Source: a virus
Length of the DNA stretch: 20,657 nucleotides
Reading direction: 5' to 3' (one strand)
Virus record (IMG/VR): IMGVR_UViG_3300021960_000656
Location: 1-20,657 of that record
The notes under the pieces were generated by a model, which was not told the DNA's origin, searched no databases, and worked only from the letters and a program-made list of their open reading frames with translations. A program made the translations under genes and the position numbers. Positions 1 through 7,650 of this stretch are shown piece after piece. Every line of letters begins with the position of its first letter. The first letter of the stretch is position 1.

Positions 1-309
1 GGGGCTTCATTTAGTTCGGATGTAACCGTTAAAGACGCTAATAATAATGCGTTCAATTTAACAGGTTACACAGCCGCAGCTAAAATGGCAAAAGGATATG
101 CCTCTACTAGAACAAGAACAACCATTACAGCGACTGTAGCCGGTGACGCAACTACAGGAGTTGTGACATTATCCATGACGGCAGCAGATACGGCCTCTTT
201 GGATGCAGAGCGATATGTGTATGATTTAGAGATTACACAGACCTCTAGTGGTGCAGTTACAAGGGTTATTGAAGGTATTATTACAGTCAGACCACAAGTT
301 ACTACATAA
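1..309 (+). CDS. Virion structural (adhesin/baseplate-type beta-domain) protein, 5' end cut by window
   Basis: The reading frame is open from base 1 to the TAA at 307-309, so this is the C-terminal 102 residues of a longer protein. Starting it at the internal ATG at 85 would discard the in-frame coding upstream (GASFSSDVTVKDANNNAF). The visible part has the pattern '...F..DVTVKDANNNAFNLTGY.AA.KM', then a Thr/Ala-rich beta segment ending in 'RVIEGIITVRPQVTT'. This resembles the small beta-sandwich domains in phage baseplate and fibre proteins that begin with 'F...V..KD..G...DLTGY' and end in 'V.EG.ITV.P'. It sits at the left edge of a fibre module, 42 bases before the next structural gene. The structural role is inferred from this pattern and the neighbours; its exact place in the virion cannot be told. 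Confidence 0.7.
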   Translation, partial: GASFSSDVTVKDANNNAFNLTGYTAAAKMAKGYASTRTRTTITATVAGDATTGVVTLSMTAADTASLDAERYVYDLEITQTSSGAVTRVIEGIITVRPQVTT

Positions 310-325
310 GTCAACTCTTTTTTGT

Positions 326-333
326 TATAAATA
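326..333 (+). promoter_or_regulatory. T4-type late promoter (TATAAATA)
   Basis: An exact TATAAATA octamer lies in the 42-base gap between two structural genes, 18 bases before the ATG at 352. In T4-like phages this octamer is recognised by the phage late sigma factor (gp55) without a -35 element. It lies in the loop of a short inverted repeat, CTCTT (315-319) with AAGAG (337-341), and the right arm is part of the Shine-Dalgarno stretch AAGAGGGAG. Confidence 0.8.
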
Positions 334-351
334 TACAAGAGGGAGAAAATA

Positions 352-600
352 ATGCCTGATATTACAGCAAAAATTAATGTAAACACTTCACAAGGACCAC
401 AACAAGTTTCAGTATCCTTGCCATCTGCTCAGGCAGCACAAAATAGTTCTCTACAGTTGAAGCTGTTAGGTGATGTTGATACGACTACTTTAAATGATGG
501 CGCTTTATTACAATACAGGTCAAGTGATGGTAAATTTGTTACAAGAAACGAAATTGTAACAACTACTGGAACATTAACATTTAATTGTGGGGCATTTTAG
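352..600 (+). CDS. Small virion structural protein
   Basis: An 82-residue protein with a strong ribosome-binding site (AGAGGGAGA, about 7 bases before the ATG) and a late promoter directly upstream. The second half carries 'LGDVDTTTLNDGALLQYRS', followed by 'DGKFVTRNEI'. This motif recurs in phage fibre proteins ('L.DVD...L.DG..L.Y...DGKFV'), where it forms a short beta-hairpin module. No signal peptide or membrane segment is visible. Its stop overlaps the ribosome-binding site of the 573-residue fibre gene downstream, so the two are probably translated together. A structural role is inferred from the motif and context. Confidence 0.7.
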   Translation: MPDITAKINVNTSQGPQQVSVSLPSAQAAQNSSLQLKLLGDVDTTTLNDGALLQYRSSDGKFVTRNEIVTTTGTLTFNCGAF

Positions 601-609
601 GAGTTTTAG

Positions 610-2331
610 ATGGCAACAGTAATTCAAATAAAAAGAAGTTCAGGTACTACAGCACCGAGTACGCTGAAACTAGGTGAATTAGCTTATACTTATGGATCAG
701 GTTCACAGGCCAATCTTGGAGATAGATTGTTCATTGGTGAAGGCGGTGTTGACGGTAACGGTGACGCAAATAATATTTCAGTAATTGGTGGTCAATATTT
801 TACAGAAATGCTTGACCATGCTGCTGGTACTTTAACAGGTAATTCAGCATTAGTAGTAGATTCAAATTTAGCAATTGACCAAATCATTGTAGGAAATTCT
901 GCTACAGTTGGTGGTCAAATAAAATTAAACGAAGGTACAAATAACGGTACAAACTTTGTTGCTTTAAAAGCGCCGAACAATATTACAACTACAACAACAT
1001 TTACATTACCAAGTGGTGATGGTTCAGCAGGTCAATTTTTAAAAACAGACGGTTCAGGTAATTTAGGTTTCTCTACTGTTAATCAGTTTATTGATTTAGC
1101 AGGCGATACAGGTACAGATACATACAATACTGCTGAAACACTTACATTTACAGGTGGTTCAGGTATTGATACAGCAGTTACAGACAATACTGTAACAGTT
1201 ACAGCTGCTGACATAACAAATTCTAACTTATCAGGCTCTGCTGGTATTACAAATGCTAACTTAGCAACTCCACAAGTTTATCTAGGTGCTCAAACACTTA
1301 CTTTAGGTGCAGCTGCAACAACAGATATTTCAGGATTAACTTCTTTAGTTGTTGACAGTATTACAATTAACGGTTCAACAGTATCTACAACTACTGGCAA
1401 TACAGATATTACTTTAAGTCCTCACGGTACTGGTACTGTTAAAGTTCCAGCTGCCTATAAAGACAGAGCAGGATTTGATTCAGACTCATTAACAACAAAA
1501 GCATATGTTGATGAAGTTGCAACAGGTTTAGATGTTAAAGACTCAGTTTTAGTTGCTACTACTGTAAACTTAAATGCTACATACTCAAATGGTACTGCTG
1601 GTGTAGGTGCAACATTAACAAATTCAGACACACAAGCAGCTTTAGTCCTTGATGGTATTACACTTTCAAGTGGAGATAGAGTTTTAGTCAAAGATGAAAC
1701 TGTAGGCAATAGAGAAAGAAACGGTGTTTATACAGTTACAAATATAGGTTCAGGTTCTACAAATTGGGTATTAACAAGAGCTACAGACATTGATGAACCT
1801 AGCGAGCTTACTGGTGGTTCATTTGTATTCGTAGAATCAGGAACAGCAGGTGGCGGAAACGGTTATGTATTTACTCATGTTGGACAACCGACATTAGGTA
1901 CAACAGAATTACCTGTATCACAGTTCTCAGGTGCTGGTCAAATTGACGCTGGTGACGCTATATCTAAATCAGGCAATAGATTAGATGTTGTAACAGACAA
2001 TAGTTCAATTGAAGTTAACGCAGACGCATTAAGAGTTAAAGCATTAGGTATTACAAATGCTATGTTATCAGGTTCAATTGCAAGTTCTAAACTTGCTGAC
2101 CCTTTATATTTCTCAGATGAAGGTTCAACAGTAGGAAATGTTGCATTAGGCGGTACTTTAGAATTTTTAGCAGGCGAAGGTATTAACACAACTGCCTTAG
2201 GAAACACACTAACAATTACAGGTGAATTAGCAAGTACATCAAACATAGGTGTTGCTTCATTTACTTCAGATAATTTTACAGTAACATCAGGTGATGTTGC
2301 AATCAGTTTAGTTGACGGAGGTTCATTCTAG
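610..2331 (+). CDS. Tail fibre/adhesin-like structural protein, 573 aa
   Basis: The head 'MATVIQIKRSSGTTAPST' followed by 'LKLGELAYTYGSG' matches the short N-terminal domain seen in many phage fibre and major-tropism-determinant-like proteins ('IQ.KR.......L..GELA'). The middle is Thr/Gly/Asn-rich beta repeat. Around residues 285-440 lies a domain often seen in phage fibres: 'LTTKAYVDEVATGLDVKDSV', then 'LDGITLSSGDRVLVKDET', 'NGVYTV' and 'WVLTRATDIDE'. The C-terminal part repeats 'LAGEGINTT.L.NTLTI'-like segments. The ribosome-binding site AGGAG (599-603) overlaps the stop of the preceding gene and is 6 bases from the ATG. No enzymatic motif is visible. It is probably surface-exposed on the tail or baseplate, but the receptor is unknown. 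Confidence 0.75.
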   Translation: MATVIQIKRSSGTTAPSTLKLGELAYTYGSGSQANLGDRLFIGEGGVDGNGDANNISVIGGQYFTEMLDHAAGTLTGNSALVVDSNLAIDQIIVGNSATVGGQIKLNEGTNNGTNFVALKAPNNITTTTTFTLPSGDGSAGQFLKTDGSGNLGFSTVNQFIDLAGDTGTDTYNTAETLTFTGGSGIDTAVTDNTVTVTAADITNSNLSGSAGITNANLATPQVYLGAQTLTLGAAATTDISGLTSLVVDSITINGSTVSTTTGNTDITLSPHGTGTVKVPAAYKDRAGFDSDSLTTKAYVDEVATGLDVKDSVLVATTVNLNATYSNGTAGVGATLTNSDTQAALVLDGITLSSGDRVLVKDETVGNRERNGVYTVTNIGSGSTNWVLTRATDIDEPSELTGGSFVFVESGTAGGGNGYVFTHVGQPTLGTTELPVSQFSGAGQIDAGDAISKSGNRLDVVTDNSSIEVNADALRVKALGITNAMLSGSIASSKLADPLYFSDEGSTVGNVALGGTLEFLAGEGINTTALGNTLTITGELASTSNIGVASFTSDNFTVTSGDVAISLVDGGSF

Positions 2332-2522
2332 TGTGGCAAAAAATTAAACAATTCTTTATATCAGGAGCTCCAGGTATTAAAAAACCTGAAGTTGATTTAT
2401 CTAATTTAGAAAAGAAAACAAAAGTTGAGTTAGAAAAACTTGGCAGAAAAGTTGGTATTGAGTTAGATAAAAGATTAACAAAAGATAAACTCATTAAACA
2501 AATTAAGAAACATTGTAAGTAA
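2331..2522 (+). CDS. Small Lys-rich protein with HeH/LEM-like helical motif
   Basis: A 63-residue basic protein with a GTG start whose G is also the last base of the upstream TAG (TAGTG junction). Its own TAA overlaps the next ATG (TAATG). There is no clear Shine-Dalgarno site, so translation is probably coupled to its neighbours. The C-terminal half has the pattern 'KVELEKLGRKVGIELDKRLT' followed by 'KDKLIKQIKKH'. This looks like the helix-extended-loop-helix fold of SAP/LEM/Rho-N type found in many phage proteins ('L...G...GIELDRR..K..LI..I'). Such folds can bind nucleic acid or act as protein-protein modules. Which applies inside a fibre module is unknown. Confidence 0.65.
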   Translation: MWQKIKQFFISGAPGIKKPEVDLSNLEKKTKVELEKLGRKVGIELDKRLTKDKLIKQIKKHCK

Positions 2523-3073
2523 TGCCTACAGTAATTAAACCAAAAAGAAGTGAAACAGCATTAGCAATACCATCAGCTGGTTCATTAGCTGTTGGTGAAT
2601 TGGCAATGAATGTTACTGATGGAAAGTTTTATACTAAAACATCAGGTGGTACTGTTAAAGAATTGGGTGGTGCAGGTTCAATATCTTTACAAGATGTTGT
2701 AGCAAATGGTTCAAGTTCAAACCAAGATATTCTTTTAGACGGTGCAAATTTAGTATTTGAAGGTTTTTTAGCAAACGCATTTGAAACTACTTTAACAGTA
2801 GAAGAACCTACTGTTGATAGAACAGTTACATTGCCTGACAGAACAGGTACAGTACCAGTTATTGAAACAGGTAGAAATATTGTTATTGAAGGTACTTCTT
2901 ATGAAACAACTATTAATACAACGGATCCTACCGCTAATAGAACAATATCTTTTCCCGATATTAGTGGTACGGTAATTACAACAGGAAATTTAACAGTAGG
3001 TGGTATAGTAGGCGGCGATGCTTTGGTTGGTGAAGGTGACGCTCTTGCTTATGCTATCGTATTTGGAAGTTAA
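2522..3073 (+). CDS. Tail fibre-like structural protein, 183 aa
   Basis: The N-terminus 'MPTVIKPKRSETALAIPSAG' then 'LAVGELAMNVTDGKFYTKTS' is the same kind of fibre head as in the 573-residue protein upstream, with a well-formed 'GELA.N..DGK.Y.K' turn. The body has two copies of a beta-hairpin repeat: 'EEPTVDRTVTLPDRTGTVPV' and 'TDPTANRTISFPDISGTVIT'. It ends in 'ALAYAIVFGS', close to the end of the 1108-residue fibre gene (AIAMSIVFG). The ATG overlaps the upstream stop (TAATG). The role is probably an adhesin or fibre subunit. A function beyond that cannot be read. Confidence 0.7.
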   Translation: MPTVIKPKRSETALAIPSAGSLAVGELAMNVTDGKFYTKTSGGTVKELGGAGSISLQDVVANGSSSNQDILLDGANLVFEGFLANAFETTLTVEEPTVDRTVTLPDRTGTVPVIETGRNIVIEGTSYETTINTTDPTANRTISFPDISGTVITTGNLTVGGIVGGDALVGEGDALAYAIVFGS

Positions 3074-3075
3074 CA

Positions 3076-3423
3076 ATGGCAAGTGCATTTAAAAACGCAG
3101 GAATGACAGTAGTAACAGATAATAACGCTAGTGCAAATTTATATACAGCACCAGGAGCTGGTACGGCCGTTATTCATGCTCTATATATTTCTAACAAACA
3201 TCCTACAAACTACGCAAATGTGGATGTTCAAATTACTACAGACGGTGGTACTACATTTTATTATGTGGGTAAATCACTACAAGTAGAACCTGAAAACACT
3301 TTAGTGCTTGATAAACCACTAAATTTAGAAAGTAATGATATTTTAAGAGTTGTAGCTGAAAGAAATGCTGATTCGTCTTTACCTGATGTTCAAGCAACAG
3401 CAGCTATTTTAGAAGTTACATAA
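3076..3423 (+). CDS. Small virion structural protein, paralogue of the 119-aa protein at 7277
   Basis: A 115-residue protein without signal peptide, made of predicted beta strands. It shares its layout with the 119-residue product at 7277-7636: a 'V..I.ISN/TNK' strand, then a 'T.F....G' strand, then 'P.NT.V..DK...L...D..R...A'. The two are probably distant paralogues. Proteins of this size and pattern are common in the fibre regions of T4-like marine phages. It begins 2 bases after the preceding stop, with GGAAG about 7 bases upstream of the ATG. The structural role is inferred. Confidence 0.65.
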   Translation: MASAFKNAGMTVVTDNNASANLYTAPGAGTAVIHALYISNKHPTNYANVDVQITTDGGTTFYYVGKSLQVEPENTLVLDKPLNLESNDILRVVAERNADSSLPDVQATAAILEVT

Positions 3424-3432
3424 TAAAAGTAT

Positions 3433-3440
3433 TATAAATA
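3433..3440 (+). promoter_or_regulatory. T4-type late promoter (TATAAATA)
   Basis: Exact TATAAATA in the 36-base gap before the 145-residue structural gene, 19 bases upstream of its ATG. The transcript would start close to the AAGGAG ribosome-binding site. No inverted repeat encloses this copy, unlike several others in the window. Confidence 0.8.
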
Positions 3441-3459
3441 GTATTTAAGGAGTAAGTCT

Positions 3460-3897
3460 ATGGCATATGTAGTTCAGAAAAAGGAAGAATCAGGTATCTT
3501 TAGTAGTGCCCAATCTGCCTTTCACGGTCTGAAAGTTGAAAGACGAACATTTACAGGTGATGGTCAAGTAGATGAAGGCATACTCGTATATACAAAGGCT
3601 TTTATGTCGGATCCTAATGTGTCAGTTAATTTAGCAGATTATGGTACTCCGTACAATGGTGTTGATGACGCAAATTCTGGTACAGCAAACGCATACAACA
3701 GAACATTAATATCAACACAAGGAACAGAATTGGCTGATGGTAGAACACCAGGCTCAAGAGCTTATGATGGTGTTCGTTTTGACAATAACAAATTAACTTA
3801 TTATATGAATGCTGACGGATTTCTAGTAGCTAGATATTTTGAAGACTTTACATATAATACAGGAGCAGCAGGTAACACAAGGAACTATACAACTTAG
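3460..3897 (+). CDS. Virion structural protein of unknown role, 145 aa
   Basis: A soluble 145-residue protein preceded by a late promoter and a good ribosome-binding site (AAGGAG, 9 bases from the ATG). It begins 'MAYVVQKKEESGIFSSAQSA' and contains aromatic/Asn-rich stretches ('NKLTYYMNADGFLVARYFED'). No enzymatic motif, signal peptide or membrane segment can be seen. Its place between fibre genes and its late promoter suggest a virion component or fibre accessory protein. I do not recognise the family. Confidence 0.6.
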   Translation: MAYVVQKKEESGIFSSAQSAFHGLKVERRTFTGDGQVDEGILVYTKAFMSDPNVSVNLADYGTPYNGVDDANSGTANAYNRTLISTQGTELADGRTPGSRAYDGVRFDNNKLTYYMNADGFLVARYFEDFTYNTGAAGNTRNYTT

Positions 3898-3918
3898 ATT
3901 GTACAACAAGGATAACAA

Positions 3919-6900
3919 ATGGCAGATTTCGTATTAGGGAGAATTAAATTTGTATGGAAAGGCGCATGGGCAGGTTCAACTTCCTATATCGCTGATGATG
4001 TTGTAAGATATGGTGGTAATGCTTTCGTAGCGTTAGCGAACCATACTTCTTCAGCAGCTTTTGAAACAGATTTATCAGCCAACCCTACAAAATGGCAAAA
4101 AATGGTTGGTGGTGTAGAATACAAAGCTGACCACGCAGACGCAACTTATTATAAAGTAGATGATATCGTTAAGTACGGACCAACATTATGGGTATGTACA
4201 ACGGCTCACTTATCTACTTCAGCAGTTTTAGATACAACAAAATTTTCAGTATTTTTACCAGGCCTTGAATTTGAAGACTCATGGGCAGTTGGTACTCAAT
4301 ACCAACAAGGTGATATTGTAACTTACGGTGGTTATCAGTATGTTGCAGAAAGAAATAACATTGGTCAAACGCCTATAGATTCAGGTGCTGATTGGGAAGT
4401 AATTACTACAGGTTACAGTAACCTAGGTGTATGGGCATCCGGCACTGCTTACAAAACTGGTGAAGTTGTCCAATACGGTGGTAATACATATGTTTATAAA
4501 GTAAGTTCAGTAGCAGGTACATTACCAACTGATACAGCAAAAGCAGATTTATTAGTAGAAGGTGTTTCACACAAAGGTACATATAGTGCCGGCACTGCTT
4601 ACAAAATCGGTGAAACAGTAATTTTTTCAAACTCTACTTACAGAGCAAAAATAGATACTACAGCAGGTCAAGCTCCTGCTGACGGTACAGACAATACACA
4701 ATGGGCTCTTTATGTTAAAGGTGCACCATCAGGTGTATTCACTACACAAGGTGACATTGTTCAACAAGGTGCTGCTGGTCCAGTAAGATTACCAATTGGT
4801 AGAGGTGGCGATAGATTAAGAGTTAACGCTGCTGGAAACGGACTAGAATATTTTAACGAAGATTCAGGTAATAGTTTATATGTTTCTCCAGAAGGATTAG
4901 ATACAAATCCAGGAACAGAAACTTTACCTTTAAAAACAATTAAGAAAGCTTGTCAACTAGCACAACAAAACGGTATTTCTCAAATATCAGGTTTAGCTGG
5001 TGGTACAGGCGGAACACCAGGTACATATAGAAATGTATCTATTACAGGTGGTTCATCTTCAGGTGCAACTGCTGATGTTGTAACAGACGGTTCATCTGTT
5101 GCTTCAGTTACAATTATTAATAACGGTACAGGATGGTCTGAAGGAAATACTGCTACGATTGCAGGTGCAAGTATAGGTGGTGCTTCTAATGTTACCTTTA
5201 CAGTTGAAACGATTACTGGTGGTGACACTATTCGTATTCAATCAGGTACTTATGAAGAAGTTTTCCCTATTAGAATTCCACCACAAGTTACAGTTTTAGG
5301 TGATTCTTTAAGAGCTACAAAAATAGAACCAACAAGTGGTTCTGCTACTTCAGTTTCTACAGTTACTAATGTTGGAGCTAATGACGCTTTAAGAACACCA
5401 GGTACATATTCAAATGTTTTAGCAACAGCTACAAGCGGTAGTGGTGTAGGTTTAAGAGTTACAGTAGTTATTGATGGTTCATCAGCGATTACAGTTACAC
5501 CTACTCATGGCGGTTGTTACTTTGCAGTTGGCGATACACTAGAAGTAGCGGATAACTTATTAGGTTCTGGTGGTGCAGCTAATTTAACTTTTGAAGTTGC
5601 TACATTGCATAATAACAATGCAGCTACAATGTTCTTAGTTAACAATGCTAACTATGTGTCGTTTATGACATTCCAAGGAATGACAACAGGTGCTGTAGTT
5701 GTAGCGCTTGACCCTAGTGGTGCAATCACAACTGCTTCGCCTTATATCCATAACTGTACATCTGTTAACACAGGTTCAACTGGTATGTTAATTGATGGTA
5801 AAGCTCACACAGCAGGTAATAAGTCAATGGTTGCCAATGACTTTACTCAAATCAATACAGACGGTAAAGGTGTTTCAGTTATCAACGGTGGTAGAGCAGA
5901 GTTAGTATCAGTCTTTACATACTATTGTGAAAAAGGTTTTAATGCAGAATCAGGTGGTGTAATTCGTGCTCTTAACTGTTCAAACGCATACGGAGAATAC
6001 GGTGCTTATGCAACAGGTGTAAGTGCTAATGAAGCTCCTGATGAAGTACAATTAAGAGGTGGCCAAATTAGATTCCAAAACTTGCAAGGTAACATTGCAA
6101 GTGCTACGGTTACTGAGGGAGATACTGCTACAGGTGCTGTTTCAGGTGCAACAGCAACAGTAATTGGTGTTGTACAAGCAACTAGAAAATTAAAAATTGA
6201 AGGTGGTAACGGAAGATATTTCTCACCAGGAGAAACAGTCAATGTCACTGGTGGCGCTTCATACGACTTTAAAGTATCTACGGCAACAGCTGATTTAATT
6301 GACGCAACTACAGTAGCTATTACAGGTGCAACACAGGCCAATCCAGTTGTAATTACAGCAACAGGACACGGTTTAAATAACGGTAACAAAATTGTTATCT
6401 CTGGTGTTGTAGGTATGACTGAGTTAAATACAAATACTTACTATGTACAAGGTGCTACAGCTAACACATTTACTTTATCATCAAGTACAGACCCAGCAGT
6501 TACAACAGATGTTGACGGAAGTGCATTTACAGCTTACACTTCAGGCGGTACAATCACACCTAAAACACCAACAACTGGTCAAACAGGTTTCTTATTTGAA
6601 GTAGATAGTACAAGTTCACTATTAGCAAGTGCAACATCAATTAAAATTGGTTCTAACTTACAGTTTGCTGGTGACTCACAATATTATCGTGTAACTGCCG
6701 TCACAAATACAGACACAGTAAATAAACAAGCTCTATTAGCTATCACTCCTGAGAGAACGGCTTTTGCTCCAGAAAATACGGAAGTTGATATTACTAAAAA
6801 CTTCTCAAATGTCCGTCTAACGGGACACGATTTCTTATCAATTGGTACTGGTTCATTTGTTGACACCAACTATCCAGACGCAGTAGGAAATACACAACCG

Positions 6901-7245
6901 TATGACCAATCCAGAGAAACTACTGAATTGCTTGGTGGTCGTGTGTACTACACTTCAACTGACCAACTTGGTAACTTTAGAGTAGGTTCGCAGTTTAAAA
7001 TTGACCAGGCAACTGGAACTGCTACACTAAACGCAGACGCATTTGACCTTTCAGGTTTGACTGAGTTACAACTTGGTTCTATTGGTGCTGCTATTGGTGC
7101 AACGATTAATGAATTTAGTACAGATGGTACACTATCAGGTAATTCTGATACGGCCGTCCCAACCGAACAAGCAGTTAAGACTTATGTTGATGTTAATTCG
7201 TTCTCAACTGGTAAAGCGATTGCTATGTCAATCGTTTTTGGATAA
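3919..7245 (+). CDS. Large tail fibre with five carbohydrate-binding-like modules and a beta-helix
   Basis: This 1108-residue protein is the largest in the window. Residues about 12-265 hold five copies of a W/Y-rich module, for example 'VWASGTAYKTGEVVQYGGNT' (171-190) and 'TYSAGTAYKIGETVIFSNST' (221-240). This is the 'W..GT.Y..GD.V.Y.G..Y.A' pattern of chitin/cellulose-binding type 5/12 domains. At 321 'YVSPEGLDTNPGTETLPLKT' opens a DUF1565/pectate-lyase-type right-handed beta-helix. It is interrupted by a Gly-rich insert at about 364-430, resumes with 'DTIRIQSGTYEE', and has a second copy of the insert at about 490-560. Residues about 798-880 form another known phage beta-domain ('ATGHGLNNGNKIVISGVVGM...NTFTL'). 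The C-terminus resembles that of the 183-residue fibre protein. No lyase catalytic site is evident. Ribosome-binding site: AAGGAT, 8 bases upstream. The likely role is host-surface polysaccharide binding. Confidence 0.8.
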   Translation: MADFVLGRIKFVWKGAWAGSTSYIADDVVRYGGNAFVALANHTSSAAFETDLSANPTKWQKMVGGVEYKADHADATYYKVDDIVKYGPTLWVCTTAHLSTSAVLDTTKFSVFLPGLEFEDSWAVGTQYQQGDIVTYGGYQYVAERNNIGQTPIDSGADWEVITTGYSNLGVWASGTAYKTGEVVQYGGNTYVYKVSSVAGTLPTDTAKADLLVEGVSHKGTYSAGTAYKIGETVIFSNSTYRAKIDTTAGQAPADGTDNTQWALYVKGAPSGVFTTQGDIVQQGAAGPVRLPIGRGGDRLRVNAAGNGLEYFNEDSGNSLYVSPEGLDTNPGTETLPLKTIKKACQLAQQNGISQISGLAGGTGGTPGTYRNVSITGGSSSGATADVVTDGSSVASVTIINNGTGWSEGNTATIAGASIGGASNVTFTVETITGGDTIRIQSGTYEEVFPIRIPPQVTVLGDSLRATKIEPTSGSATSVSTVTNVGANDALRTPGTYSNVLATATSGSGVGLRVTVVIDGSSAITVTPTHGGCYFAVGDTLEVADNLLGSGGAANLTFEVATLHNNNAATMFLVNNANYVSFMTFQGMTTGAVVVALDPSGAITTASPYIHNCTSVNTGSTGMLIDGKAHTAGNKSMVANDFTQINTDGKGVSVINGGRAELVSVFTYYCEKGFNAESGGVIRALNCSNAYGEYGAYATGVSANEAPDEVQLRGGQIRFQNLQGNIASATVTEGDTATGAVSGATATVIGVVQATRKLKIEGGNGRYFSPGETVNVTGGASYDFKVSTATADLIDATTVAITGATQANPVVITATGHGLNNGNKIVISGVVGMTELNTNTYYVQGATANTFTLSSSTDPAVTTDVDGSAFTAYTSGGTITPKTPTTGQTGFLFEVDSTSSLLASATSIKIGSNLQFAGDSQYYRVTAVTNTDTVNKQALLAITPERTAFAPENTEVDITKNFSNVRLTGHDFLSIGTGSFVDTNYPDAVGNTQPYDQSRETTELLGGRVYYTSTDQLGNFRVGSQFKIDQATGTATLNADAFDLSGLTELQLGSIGAAIGATINEFSTDGTLSGNSDTAVPTEQAVKTYVDVNSFSTGKAIAMSIVFG
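4439..4606 (+). repeat. Tandem module repeat with two identical 18-base segments
   Basis: The 18-mer CCGGCACTGCTTACAAAA occurs at 4439-4456 and again at 4589-4606, exactly 150 bases (50 codons) apart, inside adjacent carbohydrate-binding-like modules. Both copies encode GTAYK of the 'W..GTAYK.GE' motif. The spacing equals one module. Confidence 0.85.
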
Positions 7246-7248
7246 ATA
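7241..7248 (+). promoter_or_regulatory. Possible variant late promoter (GATAAATA)
   Basis: GATAAATA differs from the late consensus at the first base only and lies 28 bases before the next ATG. It overlaps the TAA stop of the large fibre gene. It is weaker evidence than the exact octamers, because such a one-mismatch site is easy to find by chance in AT-rich DNA. Confidence 0.4.
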
Positions 7249-7276
7249 ATAGTAGAAAAGTAAAAAGGAATAAAAA

Positions 7277-7636
7277 ATGGCAAATCCAAATATAGTAAGT
7301 GTCACAACGATTAGAGGTAAAACTGATAGTGGTGAGTTGAACACAACATACACTACTGCTCTTGTATCAAACGCTGCTGCTTCAAGTATTGTATATAAAA
7401 TTAACAGTGTTACAATCACTAACAAAGCAGGAACAGATACAACTTTCAGAATATCTTTCTATAATGGTACAACCGATAGATTTGTAGCTTATGATGTTAA
7501 CTGTCCAGCAAATACAGTTGTTATCGTAACTGATAAAAACTCTAGTTTCTACCTTGAAGAAGGTGATTCTGTAAGAGGCGGTGCAGCTACGAACTCTCGT
7601 TTAGACTATGTGATTTCTTACGAAACAATAGCTTAA
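7277..7636 (+). CDS. Small virion structural protein, paralogue of the 115-aa protein at 3076
   Basis: A 119-residue beta-rich protein with AAGG about 9 bases upstream of the ATG. It has the same strand order as the 115-residue product at 3076: 'VTITNK', 'TTFRISFYNGTT', 'VVIVTDKNSSFYLEEGDSVR'. It ends with 'VRGGAATNSRLDYVISYETI'; the octapeptide RGGAATNS (residues 100-107) recurs in the next gene. No signal peptide or membrane segment is present. The position, between the large fibre and the probable fibre tip, fits a small connector or cap subunit. That is inference; the family's biochemical role is not known to me. Confidence 0.65.
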   Translation: MANPNIVSVTTIRGKTDSGELNTTYTTALVSNAAASSIVYKINSVTITNKAGTDTTFRISFYNGTTDRFVAYDVNCPANTVVIVTDKNSSFYLEEGDSVRGGAATNSRLDYVISYETIA

Positions 7637-7650
7637 TAAGAGGTAAATAA

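Noticed and set aside
66-386. Minus-strand open frame of 106 codons, and similar reverse-strand frames elsewhere (for example 6006-6389)
   Set aside because: They lie opposite clear plus-strand genes, have no ribosome-binding site, and translate to low-complexity sequence typical of the complement of Thr/Ala-rich codons.
610-3073. Diversity-generating retroelement suggested by Mtd-N-like fibre heads
   Set aside because: No reverse transcriptase and no template/variable repeat pair with A-specific changes was seen in the window. The head domain alone is common in ordinary fibres.
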